The notes below the pieces were generated by a model that saw only the letters and a program-made list of their open reading frames with translations, was not told the origin of the DNA and did no database searches. DNA of 61,567 bases from Treponema sp. GTDB lineage: Bacteria > Spirochaetota > Spirochaetia > Treponematales > Treponemataceae. Made by a program: the position numbers and the translations under genes. Where the stretch lies: positions 1 through 61,567 of the forward strand of contig JAILLQ010000017.1 of assembly GCA_024693045.1 (NCBI GenBank). Reading direction: 5' to 3'. Positions 26,695 to 36,485 of this stretch are shown here, in pieces; the first letter of the stretch is position 1; the number at the start of each line of letters is the position of its first letter.

Positions 26695-28140
26695 TTATCC
26701 TTTATATTTTTTTACTTCTTCTATTAGGTTTTTGATTTTTGCCATATATGACGGATCTGTTTGAGCTTTTTCATTGATTTTTTCATATCCGTGCATAATT
26801 GAAGAATGATCTCTACCTCCAAATTCATTTCCTAGTTCTGTAAATGAATATTCTGTAATTTCTCTGGCTATATAGATTGCTATAAATCGAGGAATTGCGT
26901 ATTTTTTATCTCTTTTTTTACCTTTTATGTCTGAAACTGAAATCTGGTAATTATCAGCTACAACCTTAAGTATATTTTCAATAGAAATATTTCCAATTGC
27001 AGGTGATGTATATAAATCAGAAAGAAGATTTTGCGCGATTTCAATCGTAATATTTGTGTCTATAAATTCTGCATATCCAAGAATTTTATCCAAGGCTGCA
27101 CCTAAATCCCGGACATTTGTTTCTACAGTTCGTGCAATATAATCAACAATTTCTACGGGTAAATCTTTTTCTTTTAGATCCAGTTTTTTCTGTATAATAG
27201 CTCTTCGAGTTTCATAGTTAGGTGGCTGCAAATCTAAACACATTCCACTTCCAAGACGACTAACAAGACGGTCAGCCATATTTTGAATTTCTTTTAATGG
27301 ACGGTCACAAGTGAATACCATTTGAGCATGCTTTTTATGAAGAGCTTCAAATGTGTAGAAAAGTTCATCCTGAATACCAGTTTTATTTTGTAAGAAGTGA
27401 ATATCGTCTAGAAGCAAAACATCAAGGTTTCTGTATTTTGATTTAAATTTTTCAGAATTTTTATTCAATAGAGAAGAAGTAAATTCATTTAAAAATGATT
27501 CTGCCTGAATATAGCAGATTTTTAAATTATCATTTCCATTTTCTAAAATTCTATTTCCAATTGCCTGCATCAAGTGAGTTTTACCAAGTCCAACTCCACC
27601 GTAAATTAATAGTGGATTTGCTTTTTTTCCTGGATTTTCTGCAACAGCTTGTGCAACATTGTAGGCAAATTTACTTGAAGTACCTTCTCCTGGGATGAAA
27701 GTTTCGAATGTAAAGTTTTCTGTTAAAGTTGAATTCTGATTTCTAACTTTTTTTGCTTTAACTTCTTTTGCCTCTGTTTTTGGTTTTTCTTTTATTTCTT
27801 CTTTTTTTTCTATTTCAATATTTTTTTTAGGAAGTTCTTCAGTTTCATTTGATGCACTTTCTGAAACGGGGCTTTCTTTTATTACAGGTTCTATATTTAA
27901 ATCTGAAAGTCCCATTAGATTTTTTATAGTGAGTTTTACTGTATTGACGATACCCTTGCTTATCATCTGTTTCCACATAAATTCTGAAGGAACAGCTACT
28001 TTTATGGTCTGAATATCATCTTCTAAATAATCCATTTTGAACCAGAGTTTAAAATCTATTTCTTTTCCTTTTTCTTTGTATTCTTTTTCAATTTGATTTA
28101 ACGCTAAATTCCAAACTTCTTTTAGATTATTTTCACTCAT
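26695..28140 (-). CDS. dnaA: Chromosomal replication initiator DnaA
   Basis: A 481-aa initiator. Domain I is at the N-terminus. A Lys/Glu-rich linker spans about residues 95-135. The AAA+ domain has Walker A YGGVGLGKTHLMQAIG and Walker B VLLLDDIHFL. Domain IV ends in the DnaA-box binding signature FGGRDHSSIMHGYEKI. It is divergent from gyrB. Confidence 0.98.
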   Translation of the reverse strand: MSENNLKEVWNLALNQIEKEYKEKGKEIDFKLWFKMDYLEDDIQTIKVAVPSEFMWKQMISKGIVNTVKLTIKNLMGLSDLNIEPVIKESPVSESASNETEELPKKNIEIEKKEEIKEKPKTEAKEVKAKKVRNQNSTLTENFTFETFIPGEGTSSKFAYNVAQAVAENPGKKANPLLIYGGVGLGKTHLMQAIGNRILENGNDNLKICYIQAESFLNEFTSSLLNKNSEKFKSKYRNLDVLLLDDIHFLQNKTGIQDELFYTFEALHKKHAQMVFTCDRPLKEIQNMADRLVSRLGSGMCLDLQPPNYETRRAIIQKKLDLKEKDLPVEIVDYIARTVETNVRDLGAALDKILGYAEFIDTNITIEIAQNLLSDLYTSPAIGNISIENILKVVADNYQISVSDIKGKKRDKKYAIPRFIAIYIAREITEYSFTELGNEFGGRDHSSIMHGYEKINEKAQTDPSYMAKIKNLIEEVKKYKG

Positions 28141-28226
28141 AATGTCTCTGATTATAAACGACCTTTACTTTTTTATTCAATAAAACTATACTTTTAGGTA
28201 CGCAATTTAATTAATTGTTTTCATAT

Positions 28227-28232
28227 TATAAT
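28227..28232 (+). promoter_or_regulatory. Candidate -10 box of gyrB
   Basis: TATAAT 46 bp before the gyrB start codon in the dnaA-gyrB divergent gap; a ribosome site AAGGA follows close to the ATG. No convincing -35 hexamer is visible. Confidence 0.4.
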
Positions 28233-28278
28233 GTATTTAAAAGACAATCTTTTCATATAAAAAATCAAGGAAAAATAA

Positions 28279-30213
28279 ATGTCAGCTGATTATGGTGCAA
28301 GTAATATTCAAGTTTTAAAAGGACTTGAAGCTGTAAGAAAAAGACCAGGTATGTATATTGGTTCAACTGGTCCTCGTGGTCTTCATCATTTGGTTTATGA
28401 AACTGTTGATAACTCAATTGATGAAGCTATGGCAGGTTTTTGTGACAAAATTATTGTAGCTCTTGAAAAAGATGATGTAGTTCGTGTTGAAGACAATGGT
28501 CGTGGTATTCCTGTTGATATTCACCCGACTGAAAAAATTTCTGCTCTTGAACTTGTATTAACTCGTTTGCACGCCGGTGGTAAATTTGACAAAGGTTCAT
28601 ATAAAGTTTCCGGTGGTTTACATGGTGTAGGTGTTTCCTGCGTTAACGCTCTTTCTGACTGGATGGAAGCAACTGTTCGTCGTGATGGACACATTTACCA
28701 GCAGAAATATGCCCGCGGTGTTCCAAAGACTAAGGTTGAAATAATTGGCGATATTCCTGCAGATGTTCATGGAACTACAATTCGCTGGAAGCCGGATGCA
28801 ACAATTTTTACAGAAACTGTCGTTCATGATTATGATGTACTTAAAAAGCGTCTTCGTGAACTTGCTTTTTTAAACAGTGGAATTGTAATTGTTTTCCGTG
28901 ATGAACGCCTTGAAAATCCAAAAGAAGAAATTCTTAAATTTGAAGGTGGAATTAATCAGTATGTAAAAGAAATGAATGCTGCAAAACGCAGTAAATTCTA
29001 TCTTCCTGAAGAACCAATTTTTATTACTGGTGAAAAAGATGACGTTGTTACAGAATTATCTTTCCAGTATAACGATGGATTTGATGAAAATATTAATACT
29101 TATGTAAATGATATCAATACCCGAGACGGTGGTACTCACCTTGAAGGTTTTAAATCTGCTCTTACATTTGTATTAAATAAATTTCTTGATGCAAACGAAA
29201 AACTCAAGAAAAAAATTGATAAAGATGAAAAATTAACAGGTGATGATGTTCGTTCAGGTATTGTAGTTGTTCTTTCAATGAAAGTTCCAGAACCAGAATT
29301 TGAAGGTCAGACTAAGGAAAAACTTGGTAATACTGAAGTAAGAACAATCGTTGATTCACTTGTAAAAGAAAAACTTACTATTTTCTTTGAACAGAATCCA
29401 AAGGTTTTGGAAGCGGTTCTTGAAAAAGGTCTTGCGGAAGCTCAAGCTCGAATTGCTGCCCGAAAGGCAAAAGATGCCAGCCGCAAAAAGACTATGAGCG
29501 ATGGTTTTGGCCTTCCAGAAAAACTTTCTGACTGTTCATTAAAAGATCCAGAACAGTGCGAAGTATACATCGTCGAAGGAGATTCTGCCGGCGGTTCTGC
29601 AAAGAAAGGTCGCGACCCTAAAACACAGGCTATTCTTCCTCTATGGGGAAAAATGCTCAACGTTGAAAAAGTACGCCCTGAAAAAGTAATGAACAACGAC
29701 AAGCTTGAACCGGTTATTGCTTCTCTTGGTGCAGGTTTCGGAAAAGATTTTAACATTGAAAAACTCCGCTATCATAAAATCATCATCATGGCCGATGCCG
29801 ATGTCGATGGTTCACATATCCGCACTCTGCTTTTGACATTCTTCTTCAGATATATGCCACAACTTATCGAAAACGGATATGTATATCTTGCTATGCCACC
29901 GCTTTTTAAAGTTCAACTTGGTAAAAAAGAACCAGTTTACTGTTATAGCGATGCCGAGAGAGATGCAGCACTTGAAGCATTGGGTGATCAAAGAGATAAA
30001 GCTGATGTTCAGCGTTATAAAGGTCTTGGTGAAATGGATGGAAAACAGCTTTGGGAAACAACAATGGATCCAGCAAATAGACATATGCGCGTTGTAACAA
30101 TACCAGACGCAATTGCTGCGGATAAAATTTTCAGTGTCTGCATGGGTGAAGAAGTAGAACCTCGCCGCCAGTTCATTGAAAGTAATTCTAGTTACGCTAA
30201 TTTGGATATATAA
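28279..30213 (+). CDS. gyrB: DNA gyrase subunit B
   Basis: A 644-aa ATPase subunit of gyrase. The GHKL ATPase has VYETVDNSIDEAMAGF, VEDNGRGIPVDIH and GGLHGVGVSCVNALS. The Toprim part has YIVEGDSAGGSAKKGRD and IMADADVDGSHIRTLLLTFFFR. The C-terminus ends near YKGLGEMDGKQLWETTMDP. Length is that of the short GyrB class. Unlike many genomes, gyrA is not adjacent but 3.7 kb downstream. Confidence 0.98.
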   Translation: MSADYGASNIQVLKGLEAVRKRPGMYIGSTGPRGLHHLVYETVDNSIDEAMAGFCDKIIVALEKDDVVRVEDNGRGIPVDIHPTEKISALELVLTRLHAGGKFDKGSYKVSGGLHGVGVSCVNALSDWMEATVRRDGHIYQQKYARGVPKTKVEIIGDIPADVHGTTIRWKPDATIFTETVVHDYDVLKKRLRELAFLNSGIVIVFRDERLENPKEEILKFEGGINQYVKEMNAAKRSKFYLPEEPIFITGEKDDVVTELSFQYNDGFDENINTYVNDINTRDGGTHLEGFKSALTFVLNKFLDANEKLKKKIDKDEKLTGDDVRSGIVVVLSMKVPEPEFEGQTKEKLGNTEVRTIVDSLVKEKLTIFFEQNPKVLEAVLEKGLAEAQARIAARKAKDASRKKTMSDGFGLPEKLSDCSLKDPEQCEVYIVEGDSAGGSAKKGRDPKTQAILPLWGKMLNVEKVRPEKVMNNDKLEPVIASLGAGFGKDFNIEKLRYHKIIIMADADVDGSHIRTLLLTFFFRYMPQLIENGYVYLAMPPLFKVQLGKKEPVYCYSDAERDAALEALGDQRDKADVQRYKGLGEMDGKQLWETTMDPANRHMRVVTIPDAIAADKIFSVCMGEEVEPRRQFIESNSSYANLDI

Positions 30214-30225
30214 TAGGAATTAATC

Positions 30226-30489
30226 ATGGAAGATATTAAAAGAGATAAAAAAACTTCTATTGGAACGAAAATTGGATTCATTATTGCATTTTTTTTGATT
30301 GGATTGTTAATTTTGGAAAATATGAACTTAAAGGAAAGGATTGATTATTATGTAGAAAAGAATGATGAGTTCCAATCTAATTTATATGCTTCAACAGAAG
30401 GCTCTTATAGGCAAGGTGCTCATACACTATCGATATCTGATGTATATTACGAAAAGTATTTCAAAAATACAAATGAAAAAAAAGAATAA
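30226..30489 (+). CDS. Small single-span membrane protein, unknown
   Basis: An 87-aa protein with one hydrophobic segment (IGFIIAFFLIGLLILENM, residues ~16-33) then a polar tail. It starts 12 bp after the gyrB stop behind TAGGAATT, so it is probably co-transcribed with gyrB. It loosely resembles FtsL/DivIC-type bitopic proteins in shape only, and I do not recognise a family. Confidence 0.6.
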   Translation: MEDIKRDKKTSIGTKIGFIIAFFLIGLLILENMNLKERIDYYVEKNDEFQSNLYASTEGSYRQGAHTLSISDVYYEKYFKNTNEKKE

Positions 30490-30551
30490 AATGTAAAAAA
30501 TATTTTATTCTTTTAGTTTTTTTTCCACTGAGCTTGTTTCGGGGTTTATTT

Positions 30552-30983
30552 TTACTCAAACCAATTTTCCAACTTGAACTCACAAACTTCTTTCACATAT
30601 TCAAAGTCTTTTGTATTTCTTGTAACGAGCCTCATTTTATTTGCAATTGCAATTGAAGCAATTTGAGAATCAGCAAAGGGCATTGGATGACCTGATTTTT
30701 CAAGTTTTGATCGAAGTATGGCGTGAATTTGAGCTGCATTTTCATCGTAAGAAATTATTTCAAATGATTTTTTTACATCTTCCAGTAAAAACTTTTTAAG
30801 TTCTGTTTTGCGTAACCCTTCTTCAAGACATTCAAGGCCAAAAAGCATTTCGTGCCAGGTAATTGAACTGATTGCGCATTCAGAAGAATGTTCTGCAATT
30901 TTTTGGATGACATTGAAAGATGGAGATGGTTTTATAATTTCACTTATGATGTTTGAATCCAAAAGATAGAGTTTTTCGGACAT
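30552..30983 (-). CDS. PIN-domain toxin (VapC-type ribonuclease)
   Basis: A 143-aa type II toxin-like protein. PIN acidic residues are in LLDSNIISEI (Asp at residue 8), the central SSITWHEMLFGLE (Glu), and MPFADSQIASIA and LVTRNTKDFEYV near the C-terminus. Such proteins cleave tRNA or rRNA. It lies 3 bp downstream of its antitoxin gene, forming a classic module. Confidence 0.85.
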   Translation of the reverse strand: MSEKLYLLDSNIISEIIKPSPSFNVIQKIAEHSSECAISSITWHEMLFGLECLEEGLRKTELKKFLLEDVKKSFEIISYDENAAQIHAILRSKLEKSGHPMPFADSQIASIAIANKMRLVTRNTKDFEYVKEVCEFKLENWFE

Positions 30984-30986
30984 TCC

Positions 30987-31301
30987 TTAATTCTCCATTA
31001 CGCCGGAAAAGACTTCATTTTCGTGTGAAGTTCCGTTTAACGATTTATCCTTTGCTGATTCAAAAATAGAATCAATTTCTTCGTTTGTAAAAAAAGCTTT
31101 ATTTCGTTCCCTGAATTTTCTTGCTCGCTCAATAAATGAATTTTCGTTTGCTTTTTTTACAAGACTTTCATATTCGGAAACAGAAATTAAAATTGCAACA
31201 TTCTGATTGTGGCGGCTAATCAAAACAGGTCCAGAAGTTTCCGCTTCATGAATAAAATAGGGAAGTCTGTTTTTTGCATCGTAAATAGGAATTGCATTCA
31301 T
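30987..31301 (-). CDS. Phd/YefM-family antitoxin
   Basis: A 104-aa protein with the Phd/YefM fold at the N-terminus (YDAKNRLPYFIHEAETSGPVLISRHNQNVAILIS, then VSEYESL), which binds DNA. The C-terminal tail should wrap the adjacent PIN toxin. The upstream region carries a duplicated operator-like sequence. Good GGAG ribosome site. Confidence 0.82.
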   Translation of the reverse strand: MNAIPIYDAKNRLPYFIHEAETSGPVLISRHNQNVAILISVSEYESLVKKANENSFIERARKFRERNKAFFTNEEIDSIFESAKDKSLNGTSHENEVFSGVMEN

Positions 31302-31357
31302 TTTCGCCTCCTGTGTGGGTCGCCAGTAAAGAGACCTAATACAAATATAAAAATAAA

Positions 31358-31390
31358 ATAGCTATATGTCAAATTTAATATAGCTATATG
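31358..31390. promoter_or_regulatory. Duplicated operator upstream of the toxin-antitoxin operon
   Basis: The 11-mer ATAGCTATATG occurs at 31358-31368 and again at 31380-31390, exactly 22 bp apart, that is two helical turns. Each includes the palindrome ATAGCTAT. It is well placed for autoregulation by the Phd-type antitoxin; binding is inferred. Confidence 0.55.
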
Positions 31391-31445
31391 CAAAAGTTGA
31401 AATAATTTTTAAATACATATATATTTTCTGCAAGGAGACCAGTTT

Positions 31446-31967
31446 ATGTCAAAAATCTATCCGCCAGTTTTGGAAACTTCACGCTTGATTCTTCGTCCTC
31501 TTACCTTGGATGATGTAAATTCCTGTTTTAAATGGACAAGCGATCCCCGCGTAAACAAATACATGATTTATCCGCTTCATAAAAGTACAGAAGACACAGC
31601 TGCCTGGATAAATATGCTGTATGAAAACGAAAATAATATTGATTATGGATTTGTTTTAAAAGAAAACGGCGCGCTGATTGGAAGCGGTGGAATTTATAAA
31701 AAAGAAAACGATGAATGGATGATTGGTTATAATCTGTCTTTTGATTATTGGCATCAAGGTTATACCACAGAAGCAATTTCAAAAATTATTGAATATACTT
31801 GCAGTAATTATAAAGTAAAAGCAATTACTGGAAGTTTTTGTGTAGATAATATCGGTTCCCGCCGTGTTATGGAAAAACTTGGTCTGACTTATTACAAAGA
31901 CTGTGAATACCAAAAGCTTGACGGAAGTGAAACTTTTAAGTCGATGCTGTTTAGAAAGGAGTTGTAA
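31446..31967 (+). CDS. GNAT acetyltransferase (RimJ/RimL-like)
   Basis: A 173-aa N-acetyltransferase with the RimJ/RimL start (LETSRLILRPLTLDDV) and core features IGYNLSFDYWHQGYTTEAISKIIEY (acetyl-CoA loop) and SRRVMEKLGLTYY. Substrate may be a protein N-terminus or small molecule and is not evident. It is 3 bp from the next ORF. A GGAG ribosome site is present. Confidence 0.85.
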   Translation: MSKIYPPVLETSRLILRPLTLDDVNSCFKWTSDPRVNKYMIYPLHKSTEDTAAWINMLYENENNIDYGFVLKENGALIGSGGIYKKENDEWMIGYNLSFDYWHQGYTTEAISKIIEYTCSNYKVKAITGSFCVDNIGSRRVMEKLGLTYYKDCEYQKLDGSETFKSMLFRKEL

Positions 31968-31970
31968 ATT

Positions 31971-32378
31971 ATGACTTATTTCCGCATACACTCATCAGAC
32001 ATCGCATGGAAAACTCAGCAGCCCTACGGTATTTTTGTTGCTGTCTGGAAACTTGTTGAATCAAAAACAATGAACGAAGAAGAAATCGCTGAATACTGGA
32101 AGCAGCGAGAATATTTTGAAAAAGTTCTTCCGGTTCCTCCTTATTACAAGGACGGAAATCCAGATAAGGCTGTAACCTGGTTCAAAAATACAGAACAGGG
32201 AAAAGATATTTACAATCAGATGACCTTTTATCGCGACATGTGCAAAAAGTATGGCCTTCAGCTTTACAAAACCGAAACAGAAGAAATTCCCGGCGAAATA
32301 ATCTATGAAGACGATTTTCAGATTGCGGTGAAAAATCCGAAAGAGGATTTGAAAATAACTGTGATTGAATGCATTTAG
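31971..32378 (+). CDS. Conserved-looking hypothetical protein
   Basis: A 135-aa soluble protein, charged and rich in aromatics (WKTQQPYGIFVAVWKL, YWKQREYFEKVLPVPPYY). No catalytic motif is recognised. It starts 3 bp after the GNAT gene and is almost certainly in the same transcript, so the two may act together. Confidence 0.6.
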   Translation: MTYFRIHSSDIAWKTQQPYGIFVAVWKLVESKTMNEEEIAEYWKQREYFEKVLPVPPYYKDGNPDKAVTWFKNTEQGKDIYNQMTFYRDMCKKYGLQLYKTETEEIPGEIIYEDDFQIAVKNPKEDLKITVIECI

Positions 32379-32402
32379 AATTCTTTTAATATTTCATCTT
32401 TC

Positions 32403-32430
32403 TTGTAATACATAAAAAAGTATGTATAAT
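32403..32430 (+). promoter_or_regulatory. Promoter and inverted repeat of the second toxin-antitoxin pair
   Basis: TTGTAA (32403-32408), 16-bp spacer, TATAAT (32425-32430). The inverted repeat ATACAT (32408-32413) / ATGTAT (32422-32427) covers the spacer, as expected for a repressor site. GAGAGG ribosome site follows. Confidence 0.55.
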
Positions 32431-32450
32431 AATACGCGAGAGGTGATAAT

Positions 32451-32744
32451 ATGATGGCATTTGAAAAAAAAGAAATTGTATCTGCAACTCAACTTGTCCG
32501 TCAGTTTTCAAACTTTCTGACGGAATTGACAAATAGAAAACTCAAAAAAATTGCAATTATTAAAAATAATGAAATGAAGGCTGTAGTACTTCCAATAGAT
32601 GAATACGAAAATTTAGTTTTGCGTGCAAATGCTTCAAATCAAAAATCTTTAAAAGATTTTTTTGGAAGTATAGATAAAGAAGAAGCTGATCAAATGGAAA
32701 CTGCACTGGCTGAGTGTCGCAAGGTTGATGAAAATGAATGGTAA
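32451..32744 (+). CDS. Phd/RelB-like antitoxin
   Basis: A 97-aa antitoxin candidate. Residues 10-60 show the Phd-type pattern (SATQLVRQFSNFLTELTN, KIAIIKNNEMKAVVLPIDEYENL), followed by an acidic C-terminal tail for toxin binding. Starts at 32451 and 32454 are both possible. Its end overlaps the PIN gene. Confidence 0.75.
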   Translation: MMAFEKKEIVSATQLVRQFSNFLTELTNRKLKKIAIIKNNEMKAVVLPIDEYENLVLRANASNQKSLKDFFGSIDKEEADQMETALAECRKVDENEW

Positions 32745-33120
32745 GCTTGTAGACACAAATGTTATTATTCGTTTTTTCAAAGGCGAGACAGAACTTTTTT
32801 CTCTTTTTGATAATATAGAAAATCTGTATATTTCTTCAATTTCAGTTGGTGAATTGATGTATGGAGCAGAACTTTCTAAAAAATCAGATTTTAATCGTGA
32901 TAATTATTTTTGTTTTTGCGAACAGATGAAAGTTTTATATCCAGATTTAGAGGTTGCAAAAAGTTATGGAAAAATAAAGTCATCACTAAAAGAAAAAGGT
33001 AAACCTATTCCAGAAAATGATATTTGGATTGCTGCAACCTGTCATGCTGCAAATTTGACTTTAATAACTGCAGATAGTGATTTTGATTTTATTGATCAAA
33101 TATCTGTAGAAAAAATGTAA
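32734..33120 (+). CDS. PIN-domain toxin (VapC-type), second copy
   Basis: A 128-aa protein from the preferred ATG at 32734; an upstream ATG at 32725 adds three residues. PIN features: KLVDTNVIIRFF (first Asp), ISVGELMYGAELS (Glu), PENDIWIAATCHAANLTLITADSDFDFI (C-terminal acidic residues). It overlaps the antitoxin gene by 11 bp. It differs clearly from the first PIN gene, so it is not a recent local duplicate. Confidence 0.85.
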   Translation: MNGKLVDTNVIIRFFKGETELFSLFDNIENLYISSISVGELMYGAELSKKSDFNRDNYFCFCEQMKVLYPDLEVAKSYGKIKSSLKEKGKPIPENDIWIAATCHAANLTLITADSDFDFIDQISVEKM

Positions 33121-33239
33121 TTAAAGAATTTCACTATAGTTTAATTTTTCTCTAAAACTACCATATATTAGTTTCTCAACTAAAGACTAAAAATAAAAAA
33201 AATGCTACAATTGTTTCCTATATATTAGAAAAAAATTGT

Positions 33240-33932
33240 ATGAAATCGGGTGAAGTTCAGCAGCAGTTTAATTTAGTCTCAAAAGAATATGATGAAAACA
33301 GGCGGAAATTTATTCCCTGTTTTGATGATTATTATGAATTGACGACAGATTTTGTTGCTAAAAGTCTTGAAAAAACTCCTTCAAAAATTATTGATTTAGG
33401 AGCCGGAACCGGACTTTTGACTTCTTTTTATTTCAAACATTTTTCAGAATCTGAATATCTTCTGGCCGATATAGCTGAAGAGATGCTGAAGGTTGCAAAA
33501 AAGCGAATTGAAAATCTTCAGAATGTAAAATACATAGTTTGCGATTATTCAAAAGATTTTCCGCTCAAAGATGGAGAACGTGCTGAACTTATAATTTCTG
33601 CCTTGTCGATTCATCATCTGGAAAACGAAGAAAAAAACTCTCTTTTTCAGAAGGTTTTTCAGCATATTGAAGAAGGCGGAGTGTTTGTAAATTACGACCA
33701 GTTTTGCGTTAAAGATAAAGGCGTAAACGCAAAAATTGAAAAGTATTGGATTGACCAGATACAAGCTTCCGGAATTTCAGATACAGAATACCAACGCTGG
33801 CTGGAGCGTAAAAAGCTAGACAGAGAATGTACTGTCCAGGACGAAATTAAGTGGCTGAAAGAAGCCGGTTTTTCTGCTGTTGAATGCATTTATTTTAGCG
33901 GAAAATTCGGTGTCATTTTGGCAAAAAAATAA
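33240..33932 (+). CDS. Class I SAM-dependent methyltransferase
   Basis: A 230-aa Rossmann methyltransferase. Motif I is IIDLGAGTGLLTSFYFK, then LLADIAEEMLKVAKKRI (acidic residue binding SAM ribose) and LIISALSIHHLENEEK. Substrate is unknown; the fold matches small-molecule methylases of the UbiE/Tam type. It stands alone, with 42 bp to gyrA, and may share its transcript. Confidence 0.82.
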   Translation: MKSGEVQQQFNLVSKEYDENRRKFIPCFDDYYELTTDFVAKSLEKTPSKIIDLGAGTGLLTSFYFKHFSESEYLLADIAEEMLKVAKKRIENLQNVKYIVCDYSKDFPLKDGERAELIISALSIHHLENEEKNSLFQKVFQHIEEGGVFVNYDQFCVKDKGVNAKIEKYWIDQIQASGISDTEYQRWLERKKLDRECTVQDEIKWLKEAGFSAVECIYFSGKFGVILAKK

Positions 33933-33974
33933 ATTCATAGAGATAGAAAATATTTTTAGGAGTTACGATACAAA

Positions 33975-36485
33975 ATGGAAGAAATCAAGACTGCGGAAGG
34001 TGGAACTCTTATAAAGATTCCGATTGAGGATGAAGTTAAGCAGGCCTACATTGACTATTCGATGTCGGTAATTGTTCAGCGTGCATTGCCGGATGTTCGG
34101 GACGGACTTAAACCTGTTCACAGACGAATCATGTACGCAATGGATACTCTTCATCTTGCAAGTGGTGGAAAAACAAAAAAATGTGCTACCATCGTAGGTG
34201 AAGTTCTTGGACATTACCATCCGCACGGAGACGCTTCTGTTTACGATGCCCTTGTTCGTCTTGGACAGGACTTTGCTCAGCGCTATACAACCGTAACTCC
34301 ACAGGGAAACTTTGGTACTATTGCCGGTGACCCTGCTGCGGCTTACCGATACACCGAAGCAAAGATGTCTAAAATCACTGAAGAAATGGTTAGCGACATC
34401 AGTAAGAACACCGTTGATATGGTGTCAAACTTTGACGATACCACAAAAGAGCCTAGCGTTCTTCCGGGAGCTTTTCCTTTCCTTTTGTGTAATGGTACAA
34501 CTGGTATCGCAGTTGGTATGGCAACTAACATGCCGACCCACAACCTTCGTGAAGTTGCTGCTGCAATCAGCGCTTATATCGACAACTCTGAAATTTCTAT
34601 TGATGAACTTATGCACCATATCAAAGGTCCGGATTTTCCAACCGGCGGTATAATTTATGGTCGAGAAGGAATCAAAAAGGCATATAAAACTGGACGCGGA
34701 AAAATTACAATCCGTTCAAAGTTTACAATTGAAACTGATAAACACGGTAGAGAATCAATTGTATTTACAGAAGTTCCATATGGCGTAAATACAACAAATA
34801 TTATTCGCAGAATTAAAGAACTTGTTCGTGATAAGCAGATAGACGGAATTGTTGGAGCTAATGATGAATCTTCTGACCGTTCTGGAATGCGCCTTGTAGT
34901 AGACCTTAAACGTGGAGCTATAACTAAACTTGTTCTTAATCAACTTTTTGCAAAAACAGATTTACAGTCAAACTTTGGTGTAATTAATCTTGCTCTTGTT
35001 CCTCAGGTAAAAGATGGGGAACCGAGATATGATGAACCGGGCATGCTGACTTTGCCACCAACTTATCTTAAACCTGAAGTTTTGAATCTTAAGCAGCTTA
35101 TAATGCACTTTGTAAATCATAGAAATGAGGTTATTACTCGCCGAACAATTTATGATTTAAAAGTTGCAAAACATCGTATGCACATTCTGGAAGCTTTGAT
35201 TACGGCTATCAACAATATTGATGAAGTAATCAAAATCATCAAGGAAAGTCGAGATACAGAAAGTGCAAAACTTGCTTTGGAAAAACGTTTCAACTTTGAT
35301 GATGAACAGGCTCAAGCAATCGTTGATATGCAGCTCAAACGCCTTACTCATCTTCAGATTGAAGACCTCCAGAAAGAAATCAAGGAACTTCAGGCATGGA
35401 TTGATTACCTTGAAGACCTTCTTGCAAATCCTGGAAAAATTCTTACTATCATCAAAGATGAAACAAATAAACTAGCCGAAAAATATGGCGATGACCGCCG
35501 TACCGATATTGTTGCAGACGAAGTTGAACAGATTAATGTTGAAGACATGATCAAAGAAGAAGACATGGTCGTTATGATTTCTAAACTTGGTTATATGAAA
35601 CGAGTTTCTGTAACTCAGTATAAAAAGCAGGGTAGGGGAGGAACTGGTTCAAATGGTACTTCTCTTATCGAAGATGATTATATTACTCAGCTTTTTATTG
35701 GTTCTACTCATGATCATATTTTGTTTGTTTCTAGCATCGGAAAAGCATACTGGATTAAAGTTCACGAAATTCCAGAAACTTCAAAGAATGCCCGTGGAAC
35801 AAATATCAAGAGTATGATTGCTATTGGTGCTGATGAAGAAATTACAACTGTTGTAACTCTAAGAGAATTTAGAGAAGACCAGTATCTCTTTATGACAACT
35901 GCAAGTGGGGTAGTAAAGAAGGTTCAGACATCTGAATTTATTAACGCTAAAACAAGAGGAATTATCGGTCTTAAGTTAAAAGATAATGACAAATTGATAA
36001 GTGCTATTCCAACTGATGGAAGTTCAGATGTTCTTATTGTAACTAGAAGAGGTAAAGCTTTACGATTTAATGAAGATTCAGTTCGTGAAATGGGTAGAGC
36101 TAGTTGTGGTATAAAAGGAATTAAACTGTCAGAAGGTGACGAAGTTGCCGGAGCTGTAAAAGTTACTTCCGATGAAAATCTTCTCCTTCTTACAGAAAAA
36201 GGCTTTGGTAAACGCGTTCAATTTGATGACTTCAATATACATGGAAGAGGTACCGGTGGTCAGAGAATATTTGGAAATACTGAATCACGTGGAGAAATCA
36301 TTGGTCTTCTTCCTGTTAAAGATGAAGATGAGATTGTTTGTATGACTAGTCAGGGTAAAACTTTAAGGGTTCCTGCTTCAACAATAAATCTTCAGGGTAC
36401 TGGTTCAACTGGTGTTAAGGTTGTAAAAATATCAGAACCAGACTTCTTAGTTGGACTGGATAAAGTACCAAATAATAAGGAATAA
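33975..36485 (+). CDS. gyrA: DNA gyrase subunit A
   Basis: An 836-aa subunit with the breakage-reunion domain: YIDYSMSVIVQRALPDVRDGLKPVHRR, then the quinolone-resistance region HPHGDASVYDALVRLGQDF and catalytic Tyr in AAAYRYTEAKM. Six-bladed C-terminal domain repeats and the GyrA-box QGRGGTGSNG lie near residue 555. AGGAG ribosome site. Confidence 0.98.
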   Translation: MEEIKTAEGGTLIKIPIEDEVKQAYIDYSMSVIVQRALPDVRDGLKPVHRRIMYAMDTLHLASGGKTKKCATIVGEVLGHYHPHGDASVYDALVRLGQDFAQRYTTVTPQGNFGTIAGDPAAAYRYTEAKMSKITEEMVSDISKNTVDMVSNFDDTTKEPSVLPGAFPFLLCNGTTGIAVGMATNMPTHNLREVAAAISAYIDNSEISIDELMHHIKGPDFPTGGIIYGREGIKKAYKTGRGKITIRSKFTIETDKHGRESIVFTEVPYGVNTTNIIRRIKELVRDKQIDGIVGANDESSDRSGMRLVVDLKRGAITKLVLNQLFAKTDLQSNFGVINLALVPQVKDGEPRYDEPGMLTLPPTYLKPEVLNLKQLIMHFVNHRNEVITRRTIYDLKVAKHRMHILEALITAINNIDEVIKIIKESRDTESAKLALEKRFNFDDEQAQAIVDMQLKRLTHLQIEDLQKEIKELQAWIDYLEDLLANPGKILTIIKDETNKLAEKYGDDRRTDIVADEVEQINVEDMIKEEDMVVMISKLGYMKRVSVTQYKKQGRGGTGSNGTSLIEDDYITQLFIGSTHDHILFVSSIGKAYWIKVHEIPETSKNARGTNIKSMIAIGADEEITTVVTLREFREDQYLFMTTASGVVKKVQTSEFINAKTRGIIGLKLKDNDKLISAIPTDGSSDVLIVTRRGKALRFNEDSVREMGRASCGIKGIKLSEGDEVAGAVKVTSDENLLLLTEKGFGKRVQFDDFNIHGRGTGGQRIFGNTESRGEIIGLLPVKDEDEIVCMTSQGKTLRVPASTINLQGTGSTGVKVVKISEPDFLVGLDKVPNNKE

